Positions 37,845-46,982 are shown, numbered from the stretch's first letter. The stretch is 64,000 bases of DNA from Saccharospirillaceae bacterium (GCA_021208685.1 JAJOJJ010000046.1:42360-106359), one strand, 5' to 3'. A program made the numbers and translations. Notes: generated by a model from the letters alone, not told the origin.

Positions 37845-38363
37845 TTACTCAGCCAGTCCGAACAAGCTGACATCGGCTTCTTTCAGCCACATGAAAAAAG
37901 CTTTAGGCAGTGGAATGCGGCTGCTTTCAGTAATCATGTCGCGCCATTCTGACTGCAGACTCTGCCAGTATTCACGCAGATCGGCAGTTTCTGCCCCTAA
38001 TTCATCCATTTCATCATAAATGGCGGCCAGACTCTGGCAGAGCAGGTCGATGTCGTCGCATTCAGCGTCAAACAGGGTTTCTGTGGCGCTGTAGAGCGCT
38101 GCGCAACTGGCTTCGAGGATACGGTAGGAGAGCGAGTCTTCTTCATCTTGTGCCAGACGCCACTCAGAGAAACTCTCGTGAAAGCGTAACAGGTTGGCTT
38201 CCGACTTCAGCTCGCCGCGCAGGAAAGACAGCACTTTGCTCAGCAGCTTACGGTAAGGTTCCGGATCGCAGCCCTGCTGTTCGCACCAGAAGCTGATGTG
38301 AGGCAGGTTGATGCTGGCAACGGCTGCGCACAGGCTGGCGCGCTGAATCGGTGTGGTGGTCAC
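37845..38363 (-). CDS. Helical protein, possibly DUF416 (YjaG) family
   Basis: A 172-residue cytoplasmic, acidic, all-helical protein. The pattern of LPHISFWCEQQGCDPEPYRKLLSKVLSFL and YRILEASCAALYSATETLF is reminiscent of E. coli YjaG (DUF416), but similarity is loose and I hold it as a guess. It starts with GTG 38363, which overlaps the stop of the metallo-hydrolase gene (GTGA), with AAGGAG upstream. Function unknown. Confidence 0.65.
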   Translation of the reverse strand: MTTTPIQRASLCAAVASINLPHISFWCEQQGCDPEPYRKLLSKVLSFLRGELKSEANLLRFHESFSEWRLAQDEEDSLSYRILEASCAALYSATETLFDAECDDIDLLCQSLAAIYDEMDELGAETADLREYWQSLQSEWRDMITESSRIPLPKAFFMWLKEADVSLFGLAE

Positions 38364-39403
38364 TGTACTGATGCTCCTTCGGGGGCGAAGTATTTAATGC
38401 TGAATAAGGCCGGTAACGTCCAGTCGCTGCCCGCCGGCAGGACAGCCTTTAACCGTCCGATAAATTCATCCTGATCGGTATTGCGTACGAAACGTTGCTC
38501 GCCGCTGAGGTCGTTGGCGAAAAAGTCTTCCCAGTGTCCCAGGATAAAATGTCTGGCCTGAGTGTTTTTAACAATGGACTCAGGGTAATTATCGACCTGA
38601 GAGAACGAAGCCGGACAAAGAATGGCGACGTCTATGCCCTTTTGGTCATTCAGCTCAGGTACCAGCCCCAGCGGTTCCTGACTGGCCGAATCCTGATAAA
38701 AAATGCGGTAAGCAGGTTGTTTGTTCTGATCGAGAAAATCAATCAGGAACGCCAATGTCTGACCTTCTTTCCAGCCGAAGGCGTGCCAGGGTAAAGATTC
38801 CCGCGGTTCTTTATAAGTGCCCTGCATGAATTTTATGCCCATAAAGTGCGGCGCATGAAAGGACTCAAGCGCCATGATACGGATGCGGCCGCTGCGGCTG
38901 TATACCCATTCGCCTGGCTTGTTAACATTCCCCATCAGGTCATTCATCACATGAATCCGCTCCGCGGCAACGGCAGGCATCAGGGTATTGGCCATTGTGC
39001 GGGAACCATAGACGTCTGCTTGGGTGGCGTAGCGGTTCATGATGTAAGGAACGTCCATCAGGTGATCGTAGTGGGCGTGGCCGACCAGAATCATCTCTGC
39101 AGCGGAGACATCCGGCAGGTATTGATCAACCCGTTCTTTATCGGTGCTGATCGGCATAAACGGGCCTACCCGCATAAAATGCGGATTGGTAAAAGAGGGA
39201 GCTGTCAGCAGGGTGGTATTGCCGTATCGGATCAGATGACCACCAACGCCCAGGTACTGGATGCTGAGTGGCGGTTGACTCTCTTCCGTCAGGGGGGCTG
39301 GTTCGCCGTTATACGCTGGGATGTGCAGCTTGCTGGAACAGCCGGATACGAGGATCAGAAGGGTCGTCAGCAACAGGAGCAGGTGAGATTTTTGTCTGTT
39401 CAT
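38360..39403 (-). CDS. Metallo-beta-lactamase-fold hydrolase, lipoprotein
   Basis: A 347-residue predicted lipoprotein: signal with lipobox LVSGC (Cys22). The MBL core has HxHxDH in GHAHYDHLMD, a further histidine in ESFHAPH, Asp in IFYQDSAS and the final histidine in LGHWEDFF, so the binuclear metal site is complete. The group resembles the UlaG/RomA-like branch (N-acyl-phosphatidylethanolamine phospholipase D-like). Substrate unknown. First gene of a three-gene minus-strand operon. Confidence 0.88.
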   Translation of the reverse strand: MNRQKSHLLLLLTTLLILVSGCSSKLHIPAYNGEPAPLTEESQPPLSIQYLGVGGHLIRYGNTTLLTAPSFTNPHFMRVGPFMPISTDKERVDQYLPDVSAAEMILVGHAHYDHLMDVPYIMNRYATQADVYGSRTMANTLMPAVAAERIHVMNDLMGNVNKPGEWVYSRSGRIRIMALESFHAPHFMGIKFMQGTYKEPRESLPWHAFGWKEGQTLAFLIDFLDQNKQPAYRIFYQDSASQEPLGLVPELNDQKGIDVAILCPASFSQVDNYPESIVKNTQARHFILGHWEDFFANDLSGEQRFVRNTDQDEFIGRLKAVLPAGSDWTLPALFSIKYFAPEGASVQ

Positions 39404-39923
39404 TATTGTTATATCGGGTCAGATAATGGTGCGCGCGATTGTAGCTTTGATGGACGGAGGAGGTAAGAGCAAATTGAACGGACTTGCGGATTGCTTGTCC
39501 TAGGTGCCTCAGAATCATTCGGTACCTGCTTCGGTTTAATGCAAAGATTCAGGTCAGAGGTAACCCTGCAGCACTCACGCGCCGCTGTGCGGAATGATTC
39601 AGGGGGATTGAACTATGGGGTTGTGAAAACCGGTCTTCTTTATATAAATGTGTGCAGGATGACGTTTTAAATAGATTTCAGGCGCTGCAGGCTGTTATTT
39701 TCGCTTTAAATGAGAATTACGTCACATTATAGGCCGGATTTCAGAGAATATCGTACCAGGCGGCTTTTCCTGTCATGGATTGCTGTTATTTATTTCACGT
39801 TAAATACGGGGCAGTCAATACGGGTATTGATTATTACATGGGGTTGCACAAATAGACTTTATGGGCTTGGCATAAGAATTTATATGGGCTATTGTCTGTT
39901 TTATGTACAGCTGGCGGGTGTTT
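39404..39923. other. 520-bp intergenic region, no supported gene
   Basis: Divergent promoter region between the metallo-hydrolase operon and the small gene at 39924. It is richer in A and T than its neighbours from about 39620 on. A 75-residue frame at 39710-39937 has no recognisable composition and overlaps the next gene. I see no terminator, RNA gene or repeat. Confidence 0.5.
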
Positions 39924-40295
39924 ATGAATATGGCTAAGGTGATATTGAAGGAAAAGGACGAAATATTAGTACGCGGTAATCTTACCGAAATGACTCCGCT
40001 GGGATTTCAGTGTGAGTTGCCGCTGGCGGATATGCATCGTTTGCGTGATGGTGCTGGTCGTTATAAAGAGTTGGATCTTGAGCTGGTTGTCCGCAGTCAT
40101 TCCGGAGACTGCACGATTTGTGGAAGCGGCAACGTTTACTCCTGTCACCGTGTATCGCAAAGCATGTGTGCCCTGACGGTTCGTTTTGGTGAATTGGAGC
40201 AAAATGCTTATCGTCTGATATCGGAGCATTTAACTCCCAAATCCGTCATTGATATTGATCAGGCCCGTTCTCTGCGCAAAAGCCGTATGGCCTGA
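39924..40295 (+). CDS. Small protein, possibly a degenerate PilZ domain
   Basis: A 123-residue protein with start ATG 39924 (MNMAKVILKEK); an ATG at 39903 gives seven more residues. The segment VRGNLTEMTPLGFQCELPLADMHRLRDG is shaped like the PilZ strand with the D/NxSxxG box, but the RxxxR motif is missing, so binding of c-di-GMP is doubtful. It has four cysteines, two as CTICGSG. The ribosome site is weak. It is flanked on both sides by about 500 bp of apparently non-coding DNA, which is unusual here. Confidence 0.6.
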   Translation: MNMAKVILKEKDEILVRGNLTEMTPLGFQCELPLADMHRLRDGAGRYKELDLELVVRSHSGDCTICGSGNVYSCHRVSQSMCALTVRFGELEQNAYRLISEHLTPKSVIDIDQARSLRKSRMA

Positions 40296-40791
40296 CGTTG
40301 TCTCCGATATATCCGCCTGCCTGAACAAGGATGTTCTGCTTTAACCGATAATCTCCTGCGTTATTTCTCACGTCTATTGTTACCCCGCGCTATCTATCAT
40401 CGGTCGATTAACCGGCCAGCGTAATGCTTATGCTGACAACGGATATAGAATTGCTCGGCATCATTCCCCGAAACCGATTATTTCGGCTGGAAATAACCGC
40501 TTCACAATATTGTTTATCTCTCGCCAAAAGGCAGCAATACCGGGTTGGTTTTTCAGCAAGCCCTGAAGGGCGGGGCTGCAGGGCATTTTGCCAGACTGAC
40601 GATGCCATCAAAGACTTGCCGTTTGCATCTGTGAAAGGCATGAGCCGCAGTGCAGTAGTATTCAGGATGATGCCGCTGAATCATCGGATTCTCGCAGTGG
40701 TGTGATCTGAGAACCAGAATTTCGCGGTTGCCTGATGTGCCCGGTGTCAGCGCGGTGCGTCTGTTAAGCGAAGTTCAGCAATAGGGTGGCA
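40296..40791. other. 496-bp region without a supported gene
   Basis: Two overlapping open frames on opposite strands (40424-40705 plus, 93 residues; 40408-40641 minus, 77 residues) show no recognisable motif. The stretch may hold a gene remnant. No terminator with a T run and no repeat was found. Confidence 0.5.
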
Positions 40792-41880
40792 TCAGCGCTT
40801 TTGGCAAAGGTAAAGCGAGAAGCGACTGTCGGCCGACAGTACCTCAACCGTTTGAAATAATCGCCGTAACTTGCCGGCATAAGGAAGGTGGCGGTTGGCA
40901 ATAACCAGCAGCCGTCCGCCGCTGATGAGCGCTTTGGCGCTTTGTTCAAACATCCGCTCTGCAATATTGGTCAGTTGCTTGTGGCCATCATGAAAGGGCG
41001 GATTGCAGACGATCCAGTCCAGTGGTTCCCGGACTTCAGCCAGTATGTCGCCGTGACGGACGCAGACATCGAGCTGATTCTGCCGGGCATTATGTTGTGC
41101 GGAGCGCACTGCGAGCCAGGAGTCATCGGTCAGTATCAGGTTCAGTTCGGGGTGTGCCTGCTTCAGCGTCAGTCCCAGCAGCCCATTGCCGCACCCCAGA
41201 TCGCACAGCGTGCCGCCAAAAGGTAAGTCGGTGTGTTCAAGCAATACACGGCTGCCAATATCATGCTGTTGGCGTGAAAACACACCAGGCAGTCCGGACA
41301 GGGTGAGGCCGCTGTCGGTCTGGTAGCCGCTCCATGAATGGGCGGTTGAAGTTAGCGGCGTGAACGTCAGTTCCAGTAGCCGTGCTTTGCGTACTACCTG
41401 TTCTTGCCGGTAGGTCGCGGCTTCTTGTTCAAGCCAGTTGAGCCAGCTGACGGGCATATGCTTTACCATACCGGCAAGCAGATAGCGCGTGTCGTGCGGC
41501 AAGCGCTCGCGGGCGCATTGCAGCCAGAATTTTAATTGCTCAAGATTTTTTGGCAGTTTGATGAGCACCTGCCGCGTGGACGACGGGATTTGATCTTCAC
41601 TGAGAATGATTTGCCCGGCTTCCAGTTTTAGCTGGTTGTTCTGATGGTTGCGGCGGGTTGTTTCGCAGGCATTGGCGCTGTCATGCCAGTTCACCAGCGG
41701 AATCCCTTTTTGGGTAAGGGCGCAGCTCAGCGCGCCATGACGATCATTGATGGTAAGAGTCGGCTGCGCAACAGCGAAGTGCAGCAGGTAGTCATCAGCG
41801 GCATCCCATGGCAGAGCAATGTGCTCCGGTGTCGGCGGATGGCAGGAAAGCGCCAGTCCGGTTGTTTCCCATACCGGCAT
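40792..41880 (-). CDS. rlmG: 23S rRNA (guanine-1835-N2) methyltransferase RlmG
   Basis: A 362-residue two-domain RsmC/RlmG-type enzyme. The degenerate N-terminal domain matches RlmG (AADDYLL, LTINDRHGALSCAL, VLIKLPKNLEQLKFWL). The C-terminal catalytic domain has the SAM motif LCDLGCGNGLLGLTL and the NPPFHDGH motif for N2-guanine methylation, then LLVIANRHLPY. RlmG rather than RsmC is favoured by the NDRHGALSCAL block. The start ATG 41880 overlaps the stop of the upstream gene (TGATG type). Confidence 0.9.
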   Translation of the reverse strand: MPVWETTGLALSCHPPTPEHIALPWDAADDYLLHFAVAQPTLTINDRHGALSCALTQKGIPLVNWHDSANACETTRRNHQNNQLKLEAGQIILSEDQIPSSTRQVLIKLPKNLEQLKFWLQCARERLPHDTRYLLAGMVKHMPVSWLNWLEQEAATYRQEQVVRKARLLELTFTPLTSTAHSWSGYQTDSGLTLSGLPGVFSRQQHDIGSRVLLEHTDLPFGGTLCDLGCGNGLLGLTLKQAHPELNLILTDDSWLAVRSAQHNARQNQLDVCVRHGDILAEVREPLDWIVCNPPFHDGHKQLTNIAERMFEQSAKALISGGRLLVIANRHLPYAGKLRRLFQTVEVLSADSRFSLYLCQKR

Positions 41881-42266
41881 CAGTAAAAACTGTCAAAATC
41901 TTTGCTGTCGAGTTGTTCAAGCAGGGTTTTGCTGCGCTCTGTCCGTTCCTGAGCATTTTCCACTGCTTTGACGGTTGCCTCGGATTGCTGCTTTCCGGCA
42001 GGTGTCTTTTTTCCAGCCTCTTTATTGCTCGCCCCAGTCGTGGGCTGAATCAGTGCCTGCTTGGCTTCGGGATTCTCAAGCAGATATTTTTCAAAGACAG
42101 ACAGGGTTTTGCGGTCTTTCAGCCGTTTGGTGCTCTGGCGGTTGCCACCGGCCTCCCGTTTCAGTTTAGAAATGCTGCCGGTTTTTACTTTGTGGATGCG
42201 TTTCAGTGAGCGGGTTTTCTTAATGCGGGTCATCGGAATCATGCTGCGAAGTGCGTAGTCCTGCAT
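41880..42266 (-). CDS. Small basic protein of unknown function
   Basis: Not recognised. A 128-residue hydrophilic protein: the first half is very rich in Lys and Arg (TRIKKTRSLKRIHKVKTG, STKRLKDRK), which suits RNA or ribosome binding; the second half is helical and acidic (QSEATVKAVENAQERTERSKTLLEQLDSKDFDSFY, read in parts). Met1 at 42266 has GGGAG upstream; Met12 at 42233 is an alternative. Its coupling to rlmG (overlap of stop and start) makes a role in ribosome assembly or modification plausible, as inference. Confidence 0.7.
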   Translation of the reverse strand: MQDYALRSMIPMTRIKKTRSLKRIHKVKTGSISKLKREAGGNRQSTKRLKDRKTLSVFEKYLLENPEAKQALIQPTTGASNKEAGKKTPAGKQQSEATVKAVENAQERTERSKTLLEQLDSKDFDSFY

Positions 42267-42516
42267 TTTAGCGCAGCTCCCTGTGGATGTAATGCGGATT
42301 TGCTTTTTTTATCGGATGGGTAATGTCACAGCTTCGTTTTATTGGCATACCGTGGTTTGGCAGCGGTAACTCTTTGCGGCTTCGGGCGTGTTTTGCATTG
42401 CCAACAATTGGTCTGCTGGTGTGTGGTCAGCGGATTTGACTATGTCCTCCGTCTTTTGCCGCTGGTATAGTTGACGATAAAGAACAATTCAAATGGCTTT
42501 GCCAAATTAAAGGGAA

Positions 42517-43464
42517 ATGCTGCCGGTGAGCTCAATGCCTGTCGATAAACGCCATCTGGTCTATCTGGCCTCAAACTCTCAGGGTCTGGATCTGGAGCGT
42601 TACGAAGTACTGAGGCAGCTTGCCCGTCATGGCATGATTAATGTTGGCTTTGCTTGTCGTGAAGATGCTGGTCCTTATGACTGGAATCTGGTGCGTTCGC
42701 AGATTGAAAGTGCTGATCTTTTTATACTGCTGCTGGGTGACGACTATGGTCCGATGGCACCCACCGGCATCAGTTATCTGCACCGTGAATTTGTGCACGC
42801 CAAATCCCTGAATAAACCGACGCTGGCTTTTATCAAGAATACCCTGCCAGAGAAGAATCTGACGGAAGATCAGCGTCGGCTTGCCGGGTTTCATCGCATC
42901 GTTGCCCATCAGTCTTCTTACAAACTTTGGCATTTGCGTGAAGAGCTGATGTCACATGTGCGTGTTTCTTTGGCCAGTCCGATGCTGACTCTGGGAGCCG
43001 GCTGGGTGCGGGCGGGCGCGGCCAGATCAACCGCTATGCCTGTTTCTGCGGAGGCTGTTAAGGAAACGGCGGAGCCTTTATCTGCCCGTCAGCGACTGAC
43101 TCTCAGTCGTCAGGTGGTGAATCTGCAGATTGCCGCCAAGGTGTATCAGGGTGGCAATCTGTCACTTGAGGAAGTTCTGCTGCCTGTTCGGCTGGATCAG
43201 TTACTGCAAGGTGCCATGCCGCTTCTGAAAACCGGAGCAAGTGAAGATCGCCTGCGTTTGCAGCTTGAGGGCATCGTCGCCGGTACTGTCAAGTCACAAT
43301 TATTGAAGCGTAATACGCAGGCGCATGCCGTAGACGATATACGCATCAGCCGTGGGCAGTTTCAGCAGGTGTTGAAGCAATGGCAGAGTCTGGGGTTCGT
43401 TGCTGCTGATGGTGAAGGAGTGCGTGCAGTCTGGCGGGCTCTGGCTGATGCTCCCAGAGCCTGA
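42517..43464 (+). CDS. DUF4062 domain protein
   Basis: A 315-residue cytoplasmic protein. Residues about 12-110 form a DUF4062 domain: HLVYLASNSQGLDLERYEVLRQLAR, ESADLFILLLGDDYGPM and SYLHREFVHAKSLNKPTLAFI, read in parts. DUF4062 is a TIR/SLOG-like Rossmann domain often fused to NACHT or effector modules in signalling or defence proteins. Here the C-terminal 150 residues (from about 180) are an unrecognised helical region, perhaps with a winged helix at the end (FQQVLKQWQSLGFVAADGEGVRAVW). Start ATG 42517 or ATG 42535, the latter with GGTGAG upstream. Stands alone, convergent with arsR. Confidence 0.8.
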   Translation: MLPVSSMPVDKRHLVYLASNSQGLDLERYEVLRQLARHGMINVGFACREDAGPYDWNLVRSQIESADLFILLLGDDYGPMAPTGISYLHREFVHAKSLNKPTLAFIKNTLPEKNLTEDQRRLAGFHRIVAHQSSYKLWHLREELMSHVRVSLASPMLTLGAGWVRAGAARSTAMPVSAEAVKETAEPLSARQRLTLSRQVVNLQIAAKVYQGGNLSLEEVLLPVRLDQLLQGAMPLLKTGASEDRLRLQLEGIVAGTVKSQLLKRNTQAHAVDDIRISRGQFQQVLKQWQSLGFVAADGEGVRAVWRALADAPRA

Positions 43465-43481
43465 TCTGCACAATACGGTTT

Positions 43482-43820
43482 CTACCGCTGGCTGAGCTGT
43501 CCCAGCAACGAGTTGCGTTGTTCCCATTCGCTTTTCATGCTGTTACAAACCGTATTGCAGACATCAAAGATAAAGGGCGCACCAATAGAAAAATAGGCCA
43601 TATTGCCCTCCTGACGGCGACGAACAAGCCCATGAGTGCGCAGTGTGGAAAGGTGCTTCGACACATTGGGTTGTGATGCCCCGGTTGCTTCTACCAGTTC
43701 ACTCACCGATTTTTCTCCTGCCTGTAACTGATGCAGGATTCGCAGACGCATCGGGTCCGATAGTAGTCGGAAGCGTTGGGCTATCAGTTCCAGCATTTCA
43801 TCTGACATAACTTCTTGCAT
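43482..43820 (-). CDS. ArsR/SmtB-family transcriptional repressor
   Basis: A 112-residue winged-helix regulator: FRLLSDPMRLRILHQLQAGEKSVSELVEATGASQPNVSKHLSTLRTHGLVRRRQEGNMAYFSIG, read in parts, is the complete HTH and wing. The C-terminal helix carries Cys88 and Cys92 (CNTVC), a spacing that could sense metal or reactive sulfur, as known for some ArsR proteins. No obvious metal-efflux target is adjacent. Promoter region shared with apbE is AT-rich. Met5 at 43808 is an alternative start. Confidence 0.92.
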   Translation of the reverse strand: MQEVMSDEMLELIAQRFRLLSDPMRLRILHQLQAGEKSVSELVEATGASQPNVSKHLSTLRTHGLVRRRQEGNMAYFSIGAPFIFDVCNTVCNSMKSEWEQRNSLLGQLSQR

Positions 43821-44036
43821 AGGGCTCTCTCCGGAATTCAGAAAGATTTTAGAGGAATTACGATTCTGAAAATATAACTATGTAATTATTCCGTGTAATG
43901 ATTGATTCTATGCTTATTCTGTTTTGTTATTTACCGGACAGACACAGTGCGCCGTCGTGAACGGTTTTTCTGCGCCACGTGTCATGCAAGAGGGGTTTAC
44001 AATCTGTATACTGCGTCGTCATTTGCAGGGGTTTTT

Positions 44037-45074
44037 ATGCGTTTTCTTGTTGTTGTATTGGTACTGCTGTTGGTTGGGTGCTCGCAGCCAAAGGATCAGG
44101 TCATTCGCATCAATGGTCCGACCATGGGGACTTCCTACCATATTCTGTGGGTTGGTCAGAACCCTCAGTCTGCCCCTGATATTCAGGCAAAGGTAGAGCA
44201 GCGACTGGCCGACATTAACCGCAGCATGTCGACTTACGATCCTGATTCTGAGTTGTCGCAACTGAATCAGGGACGTCTCCCGGTCAGCGAGGATGGCTGG
44301 ATAGCAATTTCGCAGGATCTCTATGCCGTTCTTAATGATGCTCTCGATATCCATCGCCGAAGCCGTGGCTTGTTTGATGTAACCGTTGGTCCGCTGGTCA
44401 ATCTTTGGGGGTTTGGTCCGACGCCGTCAACCGATAAGGCACCGGATGACGAGGCTATTGCCCTGGCCCGTGCACAAACCGGTGCCGACTCAATCGAATT
44501 GAATCCGGCGACGTCATCGGTAAAGCTGAGCAAGCCTCTGTACATTGATCTCTCCGCGATAGCCAAAGGCTGGGCAGTGGATCAGCTGGCTGATCTTCTG
44601 CGGGCGCAGGGAATCAGTCATTTTATGGTTGAAATCGGTGGTGAGGTTCGGACGGCAGGGCATAAACCCAGTGGTCAGCTCTGGCGCATTGCGATAGAGC
44701 GGCCTGGTTCTGTAACGGATGAGCGGGGCATTGAGCTGGTGATCGAGCCTGGAGACTCGGCTGTTGCAACGTCAGGAGACTACCGTAACTATTTTGAAGA
44801 GAACGGCGTGCGTTATTCGCATACCATTAATCCTTTTACCGGACGTCCTATTGTTCATCGCCTGGCTTCAGTAACGGTGGTGAATGACTCATGCGGTTTG
44901 GCCGATGGCTGGGCTACCGCCCTGAATGTGGCGGGCCCGGAAGTCGGCATGCAGCTGGCGGAGCAGGAGCAGCTGGCTGTTTTTATGATTGTACGTGATG
45001 ATGATGGCTTTCATGAGCTGGCTTCCAGCCGTTTTCGTCAGTTGTTTCCACATTATCAGTCGGCAGAGCGCTGA
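44037..45074 (+). CDS. apbE: FAD:protein FMN transferase ApbE
   Basis: Periplasm-facing lipoprotein that attaches FMN covalently to Na+-NQR subunits (NqrB, NqrC) and related proteins. A lipobox LLVGC follows the 18-residue signal; start ATG 44037 has AGGGG upstream. Family features are GPTMGTSYHI, NRSMSTYDPDSELSQLNQ, LFDVTVGPLVNLWGFGP, DLSAIAKGWAVDQLAD, and VATSGDYRNYFEENGVRYSHTINPFTGRP, read in parts. 345 residues, normal. nqrM follows after 17 bp. The Na+-NQR genes themselves are outside this window. Confidence 0.95.
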   Translation: MRFLVVVLVLLLVGCSQPKDQVIRINGPTMGTSYHILWVGQNPQSAPDIQAKVEQRLADINRSMSTYDPDSELSQLNQGRLPVSEDGWIAISQDLYAVLNDALDIHRRSRGLFDVTVGPLVNLWGFGPTPSTDKAPDDEAIALARAQTGADSIELNPATSSVKLSKPLYIDLSAIAKGWAVDQLADLLRAQGISHFMVEIGGEVRTAGHKPSGQLWRIAIERPGSVTDERGIELVIEPGDSAVATSGDYRNYFEENGVRYSHTINPFTGRPIVHRLASVTVVNDSCGLADGWATALNVAGPEVGMQLAEQEQLAVFMIVRDDDGFHELASSRFRQLFPHYQSAER

Positions 45075-45091
45075 CTTACGAGGAATTGATT

Positions 45092-45325
45092 ATGTTGACC
45101 CTGTTGATTGCATTTGCCCTGATGCTGTTGATTGTTGCTGCCATGGCGGTGGGTGTGCTGCTCGGGCGTAAACCCATCAGCGGATCTTGTGGTGGCATGA
45201 GTGCCATCGGCATGGACGGTGCCTGCGATGTTTGCGGTGGCGATAAAAATAAATGTGAAAAAGAAAGTCAGCAGGCTGCCCGGCAGTCAACGGAAGCCGA
45301 CTTTTACGATGCGACTAAGCGCTAA
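45092..45325 (+). CDS. nqrM: Na+-NQR maturation protein NqrM
   Basis: A 77-residue membrane protein of the DUF539 family that delivers iron to the Cys4 site of NqrD/NqrE. One N-terminal helix (about 2-24), then four conserved cysteines: SCGGM, CDVCGG and NKCEK. Start ATG 45092 with AGGA upstream; a TTG at 45086 is less likely. The pairing with apbE implies that this organism has a sodium-pumping NADH:quinone oxidoreductase. Confidence 0.94.
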   Translation: MLTLLIAFALMLLIVAAMAVGVLLGRKPISGSCGGMSAIGMDGACDVCGGDKNKCEKESQQAARQSTEADFYDATKR

Positions 45326-45460
45326 TCATGCGGAATAAGTAATTTAATCTACAATAACCTTTGACTATAAAAGCAATCGCAGGCTTGTGGATGCGGTCTG
45401 GCAAACACTGTTGCCGGTAATTCATACCGGCAAACCGACGGAATGATGGAGTAAACAGGC

Positions 45461-46852
45461 ATGGCAGATTATCACTACGACGTCGTTGTTATTGGCGCTG
45501 GCCCCGCAGGGGAAGGTGCCGCAATGAATGCCGCCAAAAAGGGTAAGAAGGTGGCGGTCGTCGAGGATAAAAGCATGGTTGGCGGTAATTGCACCCACTG
45601 GGGTACGATCCCGTCAAAAGCATTGCGCCATGCGGTAAAACAGATTATTCAGTTCAATACCAATCCTATGTTTCGGGAAATAGGAGAGCCGCGCTGGTTT
45701 TCTTTTCCACGGGTATTGAAAAGCGCAGAACGTGTTATCGCCAAGCAGGTTAAATTGCGCACTGAATTTTATGGCCGCAACCGCATCACCGTTTATACCG
45801 GTAATGCAAAGTTTGCCGACGCCAATACCGTTGATGTTTATCATGGCAGCATGAGTAATACCCGCCTGCATGCTCAGGAGATTGTCATTGCCACGGGTTC
45901 AAGCCCATGGCGACCGGATAATATTGATTTTAATCATCCACGTATTTATGACTCGGATACGATTCTGCAGCTGGAGCATACCCCACGGACCATTATCATT
46001 TATGGTGCTGGTGTTATTGGCTGTGAGTACGCATCCATATTTTCCGGGCTTGGGGTGAAGGTGGATTTAATTCATCCGGGCGATCGTTTACTGAATTTTC
46101 TGGATGATGAAATCTCGGATGCTCTGAGTTATCACCTGCGCGATAAAGGCGCGCTGATTCGCCATAATGAACAGTTTGATTCTGTGGAAGGCAATGAGCG
46201 TTATGTCACTATGGTGATGGCGTCCGGTAAGAAAGTTAAAGCGGATGCTTTTCTCTGGGCGGCTGGGCGAAGCGGTAACACCAAAGGACTGGGTCTGGAA
46301 AATGTTGGTCTTAAACCGAATGGTCGTGGGCAGATTGATGTCGATCATGAATATCGTACCGCGGTTGCCAATATTTATGCCGTAGGTGATGTGATTGGCT
46401 GGCCTTCGCTGGCTTCCGCAGCTTACGATCAGGGGCGTGCTGCCGCCGCAATTATTGCTTCGCCGGAAGATTTCCGCTTTGTTGATTCCGTGCCAACCGG
46501 TATTTATACCATCCCTGAAATCAGTTCCGTTGGCAAAACCGAGCGTCAGCTCACCGAAGAAAAAATCCCTTACGAAGTGGGGCAGGCGTTTTTTAAAAAT
46601 CTGGCGCGTGCGCAAATTACGGCTGAAGGTGTCGGGATGCTGAAAATTTTATTTCATCGTCAGACGCTGGAAATTCTGGGGATACACTGCTTTGGTGATC
46701 AGGCTGCGGAAATTGTGCACATTGGCCAGGCTATTATGAGTCAGAAGGGTGAAGGGAATACGCTAAAGTATTTCGTGAATACAACCTTCAATTATCCGAC
46801 GATGGCAGAGGCATATCGTGTGGCTGCTCTGAATGGTTTAAACCGACTGTAA
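45461..46852 (+). CDS. sthA: Soluble pyridine nucleotide transhydrogenase
   Basis: Cytoplasmic flavoprotein that balances NADPH and NADH pools. The 463-residue protein closely follows E. coli SthA: FAD motif [41 protein letters not shown] motif [42 protein letters not shown] and C-terminal [20 protein letters not shown] (each read in parts). Only one cysteine sits in the GGNCTHWGT segment, so it lacks the redox disulfide of lipoamide dehydrogenase, as expected for SthA. Ends before a strong terminator. Confidence 0.97.
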   Translation: MADYHYDVVVIGAGPAGEGAAMNAAKKGKKVAVVEDKSMVGGNCTHWGTIPSKALRHAVKQIIQFNTNPMFREIGEPRWFSFPRVLKSAERVIAKQVKLRTEFYGRNRITVYTGNAKFADANTVDVYHGSMSNTRLHAQEIVIATGSSPWRPDNIDFNHPRIYDSDTILQLEHTPRTIIIYGAGVIGCEYASIFSGLGVKVDLIHPGDRLLNFLDDEISDALSYHLRDKGALIRHNEQFDSVEGNERYVTMVMASGKKVKADAFLWAAGRSGNTKGLGLENVGLKPNGRGQIDVDHEYRTAVANIYAVGDVIGWPSLASAAYDQGRAAAAIIASPEDFRFVDSVPTGIYTIPEISSVGKTERQLTEEKIPYEVGQAFFKNLARAQITAEGVGMLKILFHRQTLEILGIHCFGDQAAEIVHIGQAIMSQKGEGNTLKYFVNTTFNYPTMAEAYRVAALNGLNRL

Positions 46853-46872
46853 AAAACGTTTGCCAGATGCAA

Positions 46873-46896
46873 AAAAAGCCGCGTCAGCGGCTTTTT
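46873..46896 (+). terminator. Rho-independent terminator after sthA
   Basis: AAAAAGCCGC (46873-46882), loop GTCA, GCGGCTTTTT (46887-46896). Confidence 0.9.
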
Positions 46897-46982
46897 CGTT
46901 TCTGATATTAGCGGAATTCAAGCTCGCCGGTGTTTATCAGTGAACGATTGCCCCTTGCCTGAACAAGGGGCTTTCAGCCGAA

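Noticed and set aside
40424..40705. A 93-residue plus-strand ORF and an overlapping 77-residue minus-strand ORF
   Set aside because: Neither has a ribosome site, family resemblance or codon pattern like the neighbours; kept only as a note on the empty region.
46950..46971. Terminator of cysH
   Set aside because: GCCCCTTG / CAAGGGGC is a good stem, but on the minus strand it is followed by AATCG, not a U run.
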